A DNA stretch of 64,000 bases. Source: Paenibacillus albicereus (GTDB taxonomy: Bacteria; Bacillota; Bacilli; Paenibacillales; Paenibacillaceae). Every line of letters begins with the position of its first letter. Within the stretch, counting starts at the first letter, position 1. The notes beneath the pieces were generated by a model, which searched no databases, had not been told where the DNA came from, and worked only from the letters and a program-made list of their open reading frames with translations. The stretch spans positions 4,337,001 to 4,401,000 of the forward strand of contig NZ_CP051428.1 in NCBI RefSeq assembly GCF_012676905.1, given 5' to 3'. Position numbers and translations under genes: made by a program. Shown piece after piece: positions 25,202-33,844 of this stretch.

Positions 25202-25642
25202 ATGACCCCCATGTCCATTGAGCTCCGAGGCCATCATCTGCTCTGCCTGCTCGGCTATCGCGGCAAGGGCTACTCGGACGGCTTCTGCGCCAACATGACC
25301 GGCATCTACGAACGGCTGCGCCGGGAGCCGGAGACGGAGATCCGGCTGATCGTCGGACCGGATGACGTCTGCGCGGCCTTCCCCTCCGACCAGCCGTCCC
25401 ACTGCGAGAATGCCAGCGTCTATCGGAAGGACAGCGAGATCGCCGGACTCATCGGCATGCTTCCCGGCGACACGCGGAGCTGGTCGGCGATCTGCGAGGC
25501 GGTCGCCGCGCGGGTGCGCCCGGACGACGTCGCGACACTCTGCCGCGACTGCCGCTGGGAGCCGTACGGCATGTGCCGCGAAGGCGTCGCGCACATCCAT
25601 GCGGCTGCGGACCGGCGGCTGCGGGAGCTGCCGCAGCCGTAA
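25202..25642 (+). CDS. DUF1284 family protein
   Basis: A 146-residue protein opening with MSIELRGHHLLCLLGYRGKGYSDGFCANM, the DUF1284 signature (RxHHLLC plus GKGYS). It has several conserved cysteines (HHLLC, CAAF, HCEN, LCRDC, MCRE) that could bind a metal or Fe-S cluster. The ATG at 25202 lies after AAAGGCGG; a second ATG nine bases on is the alternative. The function is unknown. It is divergent from marR and probably monocistronic. Confidence 0.85.
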   Translation: MTPMSIELRGHHLLCLLGYRGKGYSDGFCANMTGIYERLRREPETEIRLIVGPDDVCAAFPSDQPSHCENASVYRKDSEIAGLIGMLPGDTRSWSAICEAVAARVRPDDVATLCRDCRWEPYGMCREGVAHIHAAADRRLRELPQP

Positions 25643-25723
25643 GGCAAAGCCCATTTTCTTCATTTCAAGCAATTGATATAACCAAACCCAGTAGGTGATT
25701 TTATTAAAATCTTAAACTTTTTT

Positions 25724-25903
25724 ATGAACAGTTTTGTCTTTATCGTAACCTTCCTCATTCTTTTCTTTTTCCTTCGTCTTTTATTCGCTCAGTTTGATGG
25801 ACTAAATTCCACAATGAATGTCATTCAAATCATTGCTATTGCAGCAATAATAATCGTCTCCTTCGTTATTACCGCATTCATCGCTGAAAAAAGAAGGACA
25901 TAA
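25724..25903 (+). CDS. Small AT-rich two-helix membrane protein (59 aa)
   Basis: A 59-residue ORF below usual calling thresholds. It has two hydrophobic helices (about 4-22 and 32-53), a short polar loop with QFDGLNST, and a basic end EKRRT. Base composition is about 30% GC, far from the neighbours. No good ribosome site precedes the ATG; AGGTGA lies about 26 bases upstream, so a non-ATG start nearer it (ATT at 25703) is possible. A 20-bp perfect terminator begins at the stop codon, which supports a real transcription unit. It is probably acquired DNA; the function is unknown. Confidence 0.5.
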   Translation: MNSFVFIVTFLILFFFLRLLFAQFDGLNSTMNVIQIIAIAAIIIVSFVITAFIAEKRRT

Positions 25904-25942
25904 GCGAAAAAAGCAACCATTAGGTTGCTTTTTTCGCTTATG
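25899..25942 (+). terminator. 20-bp perfect bidirectional terminator
   Basis: The arm at 25899-25918 (starting CATAAGCGAAAAAAGC) pairs without mismatch with 25923-25942 across an ATTA loop. T-runs occur on both strands. It abuts the stop codon of the small membrane gene. Confidence 0.85.
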
Positions 25943-26090
25943 TTTTGCGCCTCCATGACTGACTCGCCTCCGCGCCCCAGTCCACTCCCGCTCAACCGGC
26001 GGTAGAGCCGCTCTCCCGGCTCGACGACGGCGTTATTGCCGCATGCGGAGGCCATCCTCTACAATCGGAGCCAGAAGGAGCGTGAACGCC

Positions 26091-26912
26091 ATGAAAGAGC
26101 AAGTCGCCCGCAACATCCAATCGTACCGCAAGGAAAAAGGACTGACCCAGGACGGGCTCGCCCAGCGTCTCGGCGTCTCGTATCAGGCCGTGTCGAAGTG
26201 GGAGACGGCGCAGTCGCTGCCCGATCTCGCCCTGCTGCCCGAGCTGGCTCGGCTGCTGGACGTCAGCGTCGACCGGCTGCTCGGCTATGGCGCGGGGGAC
26301 CGCAGCGTCACCCTCTACGAGGAGGCGTACCGCGCCAGCGAGGACTACTATTGGGGAACGGAGCCGAACGAAGCCTGCTTCAAGGTGCTGCGCCTGGCGC
26401 CCCCCATCCGCAGGCTGAAGCTGCTCGACATCGGCTGCGGCGAGGGCAAGGACGCGGTGTTTTTCGCCCGCAACGGCTACGAGGTGTCCGCCTTCGACGT
26501 CACCGACGCCGGCGTGGAGAAGACGAGGCGCCTGGCCGAGCGGACCGGCGTGCGGGTGAACGCCTTCAAGGCGGACGTGAACGACTTCCGGCCCGAGGAG
26601 GACTTCGACATCTGCTTCTCCAGCGGCGTGCTGCATTACATCAAGCCCGACGTCCGGCAGGAGCTGTTCTCCAGCCTCAAGCGCCGCACCTCGCCCGGCG
26701 GCCTGCATGTCCTGAACGTATTCGTAGAAAAGCCGTTCATCGCTCCCCCGCCGGAGCCGGAGCCGTACGCGTTCCCGTGGCGCTCGGGCGAGCTGCTCGC
26801 GCAGTATCACGACTGGCTCGTCGAGGACAGCGCGGAAATCGTCTTCGACTGCGACTCCTCCGGCATCCCGCATCAGCATGCGATGAGCACGCTGATCGCC
26901 CGGCGGCCGTAA
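26091..26912 (+). CDS. HTH-XRE / SAM-dependent methyltransferase fusion
   Basis: A 273-residue two-domain protein. Residues 1-65 are a Cro/C1-type HTH (RKEKGLTQDGLAQRLGVSYQAVSKWE...). From about 95 there is a class I methyltransferase with motif I LLDIGCGEGKD (111-121), the acidic SAM ribose position in SAFDVTDAG, and post-motif SSGVLHYIKPD. TehB-like methyltransferases fused to an HTH occur in Firmicutes and may couple methylation to gene control. The start at 26091 follows AGAAGGAGCG. It is not obviously linked to the next gene, which is 230 bases away. Confidence 0.87.
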   Translation: MKEQVARNIQSYRKEKGLTQDGLAQRLGVSYQAVSKWETAQSLPDLALLPELARLLDVSVDRLLGYGAGDRSVTLYEEAYRASEDYYWGTEPNEACFKVLRLAPPIRRLKLLDIGCGEGKDAVFFARNGYEVSAFDVTDAGVEKTRRLAERTGVRVNAFKADVNDFRPEEDFDICFSSGVLHYIKPDVRQELFSSLKRRTSPGGLHVLNVFVEKPFIAPPPEPEPYAFPWRSGELLAQYHDWLVEDSAEIVFDCDSSGIPHQHAMSTLIARRP

Positions 26913-27142
26913 AGGCGCAAGCTGCCGAGCCGCCGGCAGCACCCGTCTCACCCCCCAGCGGGACCCGGACGCTGACGCCGGACGTATCCGGCTCATCCAC
27001 GCAGCCCGGCCGCGCCGCTGGCAGCGGAATTCCGATGCCGGATCGGCCCCGAGGTGGTATGATACACGAGGGCTCTGCATCCTTTCCATCATCCGCAGCC
27101 GCCCCGCCATCCTTCCGCTTATCCGAATCGAGGCCCGCATCC

Positions 27143-28021
27143 ATGAAGAAATTCCAGAAATTCTATATCGAGATCACCAGCGTGTGCAACCTCGCCTGCA
27201 CGTTCTGTCCCCCGACGCTGCGGGAGAAAAGCTTCCTGAAGCCCGAGGACTTCGCCAAGCGGCTCGACGAGATCAAGCCGTATACGGACTCCGTCTACCT
27301 TCATGTGAAGGGGGAGCCGCTTCTCCATCCCAAGCTCGACCAGCTGCTCGACATCAGCCACGAGAAGGGCTTCAAGGTGAACATCACGACCAACGGCACG
27401 CTGATCGAGAAAAACAAGGCCAAGCTGCTCGGCAAGCCGGCGCTGCGGCAGATGAACTTCTCGCTGCACAGCTTCGACGGGCATGTCGGCTCGACCGACA
27501 AGGACGCGTACGTCACGACCATCCTGTCGTTCATCCGGGAGGCGCTGGCGTCGACGTCCGTCCTGTTCTCCCTCCGGCTGTGGAACCTGCGCAAGGACAA
27601 CGCCACCAACCTGGAGCTGAAGCGCAACCGGCAGGTGCTGGAGATCATCGAGCGGGAGCTCGGCCTGACGGAGCCGATCGAGGAAAGGTTCCAGCGCGGC
27701 TCCGGCCTCAAGCTGGCCGATCGGTTCTATCTCAACCAGGACCACGAGTTCGAATGGCCCGACCTGAACGCCGAGGAGGACGACGGCAAAGGATTCTGCC
27801 ACGGCCTCCGCAACCAGGCGGCCATCTTGGCCAACGGTACCGTCGTCCCGTGCTGCCTCGACGGCGAAGGCATCATCAATCTCGGCAACATCAACCAGGC
27901 GAGCTTCTCCGACATCATCGAGGGCGAGCGCGCGAAAAAGCTGTACGACGGCTTCTCCCGCCGGGAGGCGGTCGAGGAGCTGTGCCGCAAATGCGGCTAC
28001 CGCAAGCGCTTCGGCACGTAG
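27143..28021 (+). CDS. Radical SAM enzyme with SPASM-like C-terminus
   Basis: A 292-residue radical SAM protein. The 4Fe-4S/SAM motif is CNLACTFC (Cys15, 19, 22), followed by YLHVKGEPLLHP (the GGEP-like SAM-binding strand). The C-terminal cysteines CHGLRNQ, VPCCLD and CRKCGY indicate a SPASM/twitch-type auxiliary cluster. Such proteins modify peptides, mature enzymes or modify tRNA; no precursor peptide gene was found next to it. The start at 27143 has GAGG nine bases upstream; an ATG at 27059 would add a low-complexity tail and is less likely. Confidence 0.87.
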   Translation: MKKFQKFYIEITSVCNLACTFCPPTLREKSFLKPEDFAKRLDEIKPYTDSVYLHVKGEPLLHPKLDQLLDISHEKGFKVNITTNGTLIEKNKAKLLGKPALRQMNFSLHSFDGHVGSTDKDAYVTTILSFIREALASTSVLFSLRLWNLRKDNATNLELKRNRQVLEIIERELGLTEPIEERFQRGSGLKLADRFYLNQDHEFEWPDLNAEEDDGKGFCHGLRNQAAILANGTVVPCCLDGEGIINLGNINQASFSDIIEGERAKKLYDGFSRREAVEELCRKCGYRKRFGT

Positions 28022-28202
28022 GCCGGGCCAAGCTTCGCAGGAGCGCGCCCGATCCTGCTCGTCTGCCGCCTGCGGATCGGCAAGCACGGGCGCGCTGCTC
28101 GTGCGCCGCCGCCCGACAAGGGCCGGCGCGATCGATGCGCGCCGCCAGCCGCCCGACCGGCGCGGCGGCAAGGCGCAGCGCCCGAAGAGACGGCGCAATT
28201 CA

Positions 28203-28240
28203 AACAGGCATGGCTCCCCCTCGGGGGAACCATGCCTGTT
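28203..28240. terminator. Terminator between convergent rSAM and GH130 genes
   Basis: AACAGGCATGG (28203-28213) pairs with CCATGCCTGTT (28230-28240), with an inner CCCC/GGGG pairing. It lies in the gap between the convergent radical SAM and GH130 genes and could serve both. The gap 28022-28402 otherwise holds only GC-rich sequence and a minisatellite. Confidence 0.65.
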
Positions 28241-28260
28241 CGATTTACCTGCAGATTCGG

Positions 28261-28347
28261 CTTGCCCGTCGCCCGTGCCTGCCGCTTGCCCGTCGCCCGT
28301 GCCTGCCGCTTGCCCGTCGCCCGTGCCCGCCGCTTGCCCGTCGCCCG
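28261..28347. repeat. 24-bp intergenic minisatellite
   Basis: Three full copies of a 24-bp unit (CTTGCCCGTCGCCCGTGCCT + GCCG at 28261, 28285, 28309) and a 15-bp partial copy at 28333, nearly identical. It lies 55 bases past the GH130 stop codon, between that gene and the shared terminator. There are no spacers, so it is not a CRISPR array. Confidence 0.88.
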
Positions 28348-28402
28348 AAGACGCGGCTCCGGACGGACGCCCTGGCCGGACGGCGCGCAAGCCCGCTCCG
28401 TC

Positions 28403-29464
28403 TCAGACCGGCTCGAGGCCGTCCAGAATCTCGGCGAGGCTGAGCTCCGCGCACGCCATCGACGTATCGGCCGCTCCGTAATACATGCGGACGACATCGC
28501 CGTCGACGAGCGCGCCGCAGGAGAACACGACGCCGCCGAAGAAGCCGTCCGCCTCGTAGGCGGCATCCGGCTCCAGGATCGGCCGGCCCGAGCGGGCGAC
28601 GACCCGGGACGGATCGTCCAGGTCGAGCAGCACCGCGCCCATGCAGTAGCGGTGGTCCTTGGTCGCGCCATGATACAGCTCCAGCCAGCCGCGCTCCGTG
28701 CGGATCGGCACCGCGCCGCCGCCGATGCGGCCGCTGTCCCACATGCCGTCGCGCAGCCCGATCAGATGCCGGTGGTTGCCCCAATAGAGCAGGTTGTCCG
28801 ACTCGGCGATCCACATTTCCGGACGGCCGCAGCTTTTGGTCGTCGGCCGGTGCAGCGCGTAGTACTTGCCGCCGATGCGCTCGGGGAAGATGAGCACGTC
28901 CTTGTTGTCCGGTCCGAAAATCATGCCGTGATGCTCCACGGTCTTGAAGTCCTTGGTCGAGACGAGCGACTCGCCGATGCCGACCGGCGACACCGCCGAG
29001 AAGTAGATGTAGTACGTATCGCCGATCTGCGTGATGCGCGGATCCTCGATGCCGAAGCTCTCCAGCGGCTGCGACGGGTAGACGAACGGCTCGTCGTCGA
29101 TCGTGAACGTCCGTCCGTCGCGGCTGCGGGCGATGCGCAGGTAAGACAGCGACGTCAAGTACTCGAACGCCGGAGCCTGGTCGCGCCGCACGATGACGCG
29201 CGGGTCGGAGAAGTCGTAGCTCTCGTCGTCCTTGCGGATCGGAACGAGCTCGAGCTCGCCTTTCTCCACGTTGTAGACGGGGGCCAGCACGACGGACGGG
29301 TCCGGACTGATCGGACGCTCCGCCACGCGCAGCAGCAGGATGACCTCGCCGCCGTATTCCGCCACTCCGGCGTTGAAGGCGCCGATCACCTCGAAGTCGT
29401 CGCGGTGCGGCTTCACGTCGGCCGGCGTCACCAGCGGATTTTGCTCATATCGGTAAACATTCAT
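28403..29464 (-). CDS. GH130 family mannoside phosphorylase
   Basis: A 353-residue five-bladed propeller of glycoside hydrolase family 130, which phosphorolyses beta-mannosidic bonds to give mannose-1-phosphate. The opening NPLVTPADVKPHRDDFEVIG, FNAGVAEYGGEVILLLRVAE and the catalytic Asp in GIEDPRI are visible, with GGAVPIRTERGWLELYHG and the late GGVVFSCG blade. It starts behind AAGGAGCTGCTACGC and is last in an operon with an importer and a DUF1861 protein. Substrates are probably short beta-mannosides or mannosyl-GlcNAc; the subfamily cannot be fixed by eye. Confidence 0.88.
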   Translation of the reverse strand: MNVYRYEQNPLVTPADVKPHRDDFEVIGAFNAGVAEYGGEVILLLRVAERPISPDPSVVLAPVYNVEKGELELVPIRKDDESYDFSDPRVIVRRDQAPAFEYLTSLSYLRIARSRDGRTFTIDDEPFVYPSQPLESFGIEDPRITQIGDTYYIYFSAVSPVGIGESLVSTKDFKTVEHHGMIFGPDNKDVLIFPERIGGKYYALHRPTTKSCGRPEMWIAESDNLLYWGNHRHLIGLRDGMWDSGRIGGGAVPIRTERGWLELYHGATKDHRYCMGAVLLDLDDPSRVVARSGRPILEPDAAYEADGFFGGVVFSCGALVDGDVVRMYYGAADTSMACAELSLAEILDGLEPV

Positions 29465-29522
29465 GCGTAGCAGCTCCTTCGTGGTCTAAGCTGTGCAGGC
29501 TCTCGCTGCATGCCGCCGGGCT

Positions 29523-30461
29523 TCAGCGCCCGGCGAACGGATCGGGGATGTCCAGCGCCTGCGCGTCGGCATCGCTGATGCCCGCGTACAGGACGGCTCG
29601 GCCGTCCTCGCCGCGGATCAAGCCGCCGCTGAAGACGACATCCTCCAGATCGGGCCGCTTGGCCGGCCCCGGCAGGAAATCGCGGCGCTCGCCGATCAGG
29701 CGCAGCCCGCTCCAGGCCTGCGATGCCGGATCGAACTCGAACGCCATCGGATAATAGTGGCGGTCGCCCGCTTCATCGAAGCAGGCGATATGGCCGAGCA
29801 CGCCGATGCGGCCGTCCGGCAGCGGATGGGTCTCGTTCGCCCCGCCCCATTCGCCCTCGGCGAACTGTCCCTCCAGCAGCGGAGCGCCTTGGATGGCCTC
29901 GACCGTCAGGCCGTCCAGCGAGCCGACGCGGACGTAGCCGATCTTGCCCCGGCCGCCCTTCTCGCCCTGGGGCCGCGTGAACACGCCGACGCCCCCGTCC
30001 GCAAGCTCCGCGAGGCGGATGTCCTTCATGCCGTCCGGTCCTTCGAAAAAGCGGCGCAGGTCCCGCAGCCCCTGGCCCCGGTAGAATACGGTACGCCACA
30101 TCAGCGCGTCGGCCCGCTCGGGATGCGGGAACACCTCCACGCCGCCGAGGACAAGCTCGCCGCCGATGCGGGCATGGAACGGGTCCTGCAGCCGCAGGAC
30201 AGGCGTTCCTTCCGCTGGCAGCCAGACGCCGTCCGTCTGTGCGAAGAAGACGATGTCGGACTGCTCGCTGTCGCGCGACTCGACGCGTCCGGCAACAACC
30301 GTCCTGCCCTCATCCTCGAACGGAGCCGCGATGTTGTAGACATCCTTGTCGCCGACGCCTCCGAACGGGATGCGGCGCGCCTCCCGCACGGCGCTTCCGG
30401 AGGTCCGGTACTCTCTCAGCAGCTCGGCGCATGGCGCCGGAGCCGGTTGCAGCTGGCTCAT
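29523..30461 (-). CDS. DUF1861 family propeller protein
   Basis: A 312-residue protein recognised as DUF1861, a group related to GH43/GH130-like five-bladed propellers. It carries GGVGDKDVYNIAAPFEDEG near the N-terminus, VVAGRVESRDSEQSDIVFF, QDPFHARIGGELVLGGVEV, LGHIACFDEAGDRHYYPM and DVVFSGGLI. Acidic residues sit at blade ends as in glycosidases, but no enzyme activity can be assigned. It starts behind GGGAGGAAGAGG and lies directly between the importer and GH130, so a role in mannoside processing is likely. Confidence 0.75.
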   Translation of the reverse strand: MSQLQPAPAPCAELLREYRTSGSAVREARRIPFGGVGDKDVYNIAAPFEDEGRTVVAGRVESRDSEQSDIVFFAQTDGVWLPAEGTPVLRLQDPFHARIGGELVLGGVEVFPHPERADALMWRTVFYRGQGLRDLRRFFEGPDGMKDIRLAELADGGVGVFTRPQGEKGGRGKIGYVRVGSLDGLTVEAIQGAPLLEGQFAEGEWGGANETHPLPDGRIGVLGHIACFDEAGDRHYYPMAFEFDPASQAWSGLRLIGERRDFLPGPAKRPDLEDVVFSGGLIRGEDGRAVLYAGISDADAQALDIPDPFAGR

Positions 30462-30504
30462 GATTCCCTCTTCCTCCCGCGAAGCCCGGCCGGAGCCGGG
30501 CCGA

Positions 30505-31344
30505 TTATTTCAGGCTGAACTGCATGCCCTCCTGGAACTTCTTGCTGAAGATGAGGAACAGCACGATGATCGGCAGCGTCAGGATCGTCGAGGCCGCATA
30601 GAGCGGACCCGGATACGAGCCGTACGGCCCGAACATCTGCGACAGCAGCACGTTCAGCGTCAGCATCGAATCGCTCTTGACGGCGATCATGTCCCACAGC
30701 AGCTCCGTCCACCGCTCCATGAGCAGGAACAGGAAGATGACCGTCGTGATCGACTTCGACATCGGCAGCATGATGCGGAACATGATCTTCAGGTCCGAGG
30801 CTCCGTCGAGCTTGGCCGCCTCGATGAACACCGACGGCACCGCCTTGAAGAAGTTCGTGTACATGAAGATCGCCCACAGGCTGACCGCCTTCGGCACGAT
30901 CAGGCCGAGGTAGGTGTCGTACAGCCCGGCCCGCTGGATGATGAGGAACGTCGGCACCAGCAGGATAATGGCCGGGAAGAACATATGGAACAAGACGAAG
31001 TTGTTGATCGCATGGCGGCCGAAGAAGTTCAGCTTGGACAGCGCGTAGGCGACCATGATGCCGAACAGCATCATGAGCGCCGTCGAGGCCGCCGAGACGA
31101 TGACGCTGTTCAGGAACGCGTTCAGCCACGGCCGGGTGACGCCCGCCTCGCCGCCGCTGAACAGCCATTCGTACGATTTCATCGTGAAGTTCGTCGGGAA
31201 CAGCTGCTTGTCGATCTGCGTCCAGTCCGCGAACGAGCTCAGCACCATGTACAGATACGGATACACCATGACGAGCAGGAGCAGGGCGGCGAGCGTGTAG
31301 CGGATGGCCCGCCTCGAGCCGCTGCGGCTTTTAGACCCAACCAT
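30505..31344 (-). CDS. ABC sugar permease, MalG type (mannoside operon)
   Basis: A 279-residue CUT1 permease with six TM helices and the EAA loop IEAAKLDGASDLKIMFRIML. The start at 31344 (MVGSKSR) follows GGGGGAAG and overlaps the MalF-type gene by 14 bases, so the two are coupled. No ATPase gene is present in the operon; an MsmX-type shared ATPase is expected elsewhere. Confidence 0.9.
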   Translation of the reverse strand: MVGSKSRSGSRRAIRYTLAALLLLVMVYPYLYMVLSSFADWTQIDKQLFPTNFTMKSYEWLFSGGEAGVTRPWLNAFLNSVIVSAASTALMMLFGIMVAYALSKLNFFGRHAINNFVLFHMFFPAIILLVPTFLIIQRAGLYDTYLGLIVPKAVSLWAIFMYTNFFKAVPSVFIEAAKLDGASDLKIMFRIMLPMSKSITTVIFLFLLMERWTELLWDMIAVKSDSMLTLNVLLSQMFGPYGSYPGPLYAASTILTLPIIVLFLIFSKKFQEGMQFSLK

Positions 31345-32206
31345 TTCGCTTCCCCCATATCTCCAGAATTTTGCGGATGGCGAAGATCGAGATGAACGTC
31401 GCCACGGATGCCAGCAGCGCGACCGCCGAAGCATAGCCGACCTGCATGTTGGAGAACGCCTGCTTGAAAATTTCCATCTGCCACGTGTTCGTCGCGTTGC
31501 CCGGTCCGCCGCCCGTCAGCTGGTACACCTCGGTGAAGATGCCGAACGTGACGCCGAACGCCAGGATCAGCGTCGTGTACAGCGACGGATACAGCAGCGG
31601 CAGCGTGATGCGCCAGAACCGCTGGCCGTCCTTGACGCCGTCGATCGCGGCGGCCTCGTACACTTCCTTGTCGATGCTCTCGAGGCCCGACGTGAGGATC
31701 AGGGCATAATAGCCGGTGAACTTCCAGGCGAGGATGAGGCCGACGACGAACAGCGCCGAGAACGGCGATCCGAGCCAGTTGATGTCCAGGCCGATGCCGC
31801 GCAGGAACTCGTTGACCGGGCTCGTGTACGACAGCAGCCCTTTGACGATCAGCGCCGACACGACGCCCGAGCTCAAGTAGGGCAGGAAAAAGCCGATCAG
31901 GAACAGTCCCTTGAAGCGGGGCAGCCCATGCACGAGCACGGCTACCGCGATCGCCAGCGCCGTCACCAGAGGTACGAAGATCATCATGAACTTGTACGTG
32001 TTCCAGAACGCGGCGTGCACGCTCGGGGAGCGGAGCGCCTCGAGGAAGTTCTCGAAGCCGACCAGGTTGAACGTTGGTGCGATCAGGTCCCAGTCCGTGA
32101 CGGACAGGAAGATCGACCAGATCAGCGGAATGAAGAAGAACAGGATCGAAAAGATGAGGTAAGGACTGGCGAACAGCCAGCCCAGCTTGTTGTTGCGTTG
32201 GTCCAT
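31331..32206 (-). CDS. ABC sugar permease, MalF type (mannoside operon)
   Basis: A 291-residue CUT1 permease with six TM helices and the loop YEAAAIDGVKDGQRFWRITL. It is flanked by the binding protein (15 bases upstream) and the MalG-type partner (overlapping). It starts behind GGGAGGTCTTCCGTC. The substrate is inferred to be a mannoside from the GH130 gene of the operon. Confidence 0.9.
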   Translation of the reverse strand: MDQRNNKLGWLFASPYLIFSILFFFIPLIWSIFLSVTDWDLIAPTFNLVGFENFLEALRSPSVHAAFWNTYKFMMIFVPLVTALAIAVAVLVHGLPRFKGLFLIGFFLPYLSSGVVSALIVKGLLSYTSPVNEFLRGIGLDINWLGSPFSALFVVGLILAWKFTGYYALILTSGLESIDKEVYEAAAIDGVKDGQRFWRITLPLLYPSLYTTLILAFGVTFGIFTEVYQLTGGGPGNATNTWQMEIFKQAFSNMQVGYASAVALLASVATFISIFAIRKILEIWGKRNGWV

Positions 32207-32221
32207 GACGGAAGACCTCCC

Positions 32222-33556
32222 TTAGTTCAGGGCTTTCTCCAGCGCGGCCTTCATCGCCGCCCAGCCCTCCGCAGGGGCGATTTCGCCCTTGACGACTTTG
32301 TTGAACGCCTCCGTGCCGATGATCGTCTGGAGGTCGTTGTACTTCGCGTTGTCCATCGGCGGCACGGCGTTCGGAACGTTTTCCGCATACGGCTTCAGCT
32401 GCGGGCTCTTGTCGAGGACGGCCTGGAACGACTCGTTGGTCGACAGGTCGTCGCGCGCCGGCGGCAGGTTCGTCTTCTCGAACCACGCCGCGTCGTTCTT
32501 GGCGTCGCCGTACACCCACTTGATGAAGTCGATCGCCGCCGCCTGCTGCTCCTTCGTCGCCGAGGCGTAGATGACGAGGCCTTTCGTATCCGCGAACGTC
32601 TTGCTCTGGGCCGGGTCCATGCCGTCCGGCACCGGCGGCATCGTCAGCGCATACGTCTCGTTGTACTTCAGGTCCGGATACTTCTCCGCCCAGGTCGTGA
32701 ACGTCCACGGACCGACGTCGGTGAAGACGCCCGTGCCGGTCTCGAACGGATCGGTCACCTGGCGCGCGAGCAGGCCGTTCTCCTTGCGGAGATCGTCGAC
32801 GAACGACAGCGCCTCGACGCCCGCCTTCTCGTCGCCGGTGAAGGCGTCGCCTTCGATGAACTTGTTGCCGCCCGACGCCGCATTATACAGCATGTAGAAG
32901 TCGAACCAGCGCTTCCAGGCGGTCGGATCGGCCAAGTCCGGCTTGGCCCACAGGTACTTCTTGTCGCCGTGCTCGGCCTTGAGCTTCTTGGTCAGCTCGA
33001 TGATCTCGCCATACGTCTGCGGAGGCTCGCTGTAGCCGAGGTCCCGGATGATGTCGAGGCGCCAGCCGAACAGCATCGGATTGGAGTAGATCGGCAGCAC
33101 GTACTGATGGCCGTCCGCGAACGTCCACGGCTCGATCGTCTGGCTCATGCTGCGGCCCTGCACGATCTCGTCGAAGCCCTCCAGCGTATCGAGCGCCACG
33201 AGCGCCTGGCTGTTCGACAGCTGGGCGGCGAAGCCGCGGTTGATGTTCTCGGACATCGTCGGCGCGCTCTTGGCGGCCAGCGCGGACTGGATGCTCGCCT
33301 CCGAGGTCGGCGATTCCTTGATCGCGCTGACGTTGATCCTCACGCTGTCGTTCTGCGCCTCGTAGGCGTCCGCCATCTCCTGCCAGAACGCCTGCTGCGT
33401 CGGATTCGGCGCCGCCCAAAACTCGATCGTCGTCACGCCGTCCGCGGCTGCGCCTCCGCCTTCGTTTGCCGTCTGGCCGCCTTGGCCGGTAGAGCAGGCG
33501 GACAGCAGGCCGGCCATCAGCGCGACGGACAGGACCATAGGGACTCGTTTCTTCAT
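32222..33556 (-). CDS. Sugar-binding lipoprotein (mannoside operon)
   Basis: A 444-residue type 1 ABC binding protein. The signal peptide ends in LMAGLLSAC (Cys21), followed by a Gly/Ala linker. The domain opens VTTIEFWAAPNPTQQAFWQEMADAYEA and has the usual hinge segments ADGHQYVLPIYSNPMLFGWR and DPAQSKTFADTKGLVIYA. It is the first gene of the GH130 operon, behind AAGGGAGGC. Its promoter region holds a cre-like site and a LacI-type palindrome. Confidence 0.9.
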   Translation of the reverse strand: MKKRVPMVLSVALMAGLLSACSTGQGGQTANEGGGAAADGVTTIEFWAAPNPTQQAFWQEMADAYEAQNDSVRINVSAIKESPTSEASIQSALAAKSAPTMSENINRGFAAQLSNSQALVALDTLEGFDEIVQGRSMSQTIEPWTFADGHQYVLPIYSNPMLFGWRLDIIRDLGYSEPPQTYGEIIELTKKLKAEHGDKKYLWAKPDLADPTAWKRWFDFYMLYNAASGGNKFIEGDAFTGDEKAGVEALSFVDDLRKENGLLARQVTDPFETGTGVFTDVGPWTFTTWAEKYPDLKYNETYALTMPPVPDGMDPAQSKTFADTKGLVIYASATKEQQAAAIDFIKWVYGDAKNDAAWFEKTNLPPARDDLSTNESFQAVLDKSPQLKPYAENVPNAVPPMDNAKYNDLQTIIGTEAFNKVVKGEIAPAEGWAAMKAALEKALN

Positions 33557-33651
33557 CTTTGTTATGCCTCCCTTAAATTGTCATGCTTTCTGTAAAGTTG
33601 TAAAGATATAGTAATGCAATTTGTAAGGGGTTACGGGGTCCATTATGGGCT

Positions 33652-33665
33652 TGAAAACGGTTAAT
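33652..33665. promoter_or_regulatory. Candidate CcpA cre site
   Basis: TGAAAACGGTTAAT matches the cre consensus TGWAANCGNTNWCA at 12 of 14 positions. It lies about 100 bases upstream of the binding-protein start, where catabolite repression of a sugar operon would be expected. Confidence 0.45.
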
Positions 33666-33728
33666 GTCAAGTGACAAACTCATGTAACAGCATGATTTCA
33701 ATGGAATTACAGGATTTACTTTTTCTTT

Positions 33729-33742
33729 TTGTAACGTTACAA
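33729..33742. promoter_or_regulatory. LacI-type operator palindrome
   Basis: TTGTAACGTTACAA is a perfect 14-bp palindrome with the central CG typical of LacI-family operators. It lies between the divergent binding-protein and LacI genes, about 100 bases before the LacI start, and is the likely binding site for the adjacent regulator. Confidence 0.7.
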
Positions 33743-33844
33743 TAGAAGGAGGACAGCCCGTTCCGCGTCCAAGCTCCGTCTTGCCTTGACAGGCCGGCGC
33801 GCAACCGGAACAATGAAGCTAGTCCGTAACAGGGGTTGACGAAC

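Noticed and set aside
28261-28347. CRISPR array
   Set aside because: The repeats are contiguous with no spacers and no cas genes are near; the same holds for the array at 47345-47672.
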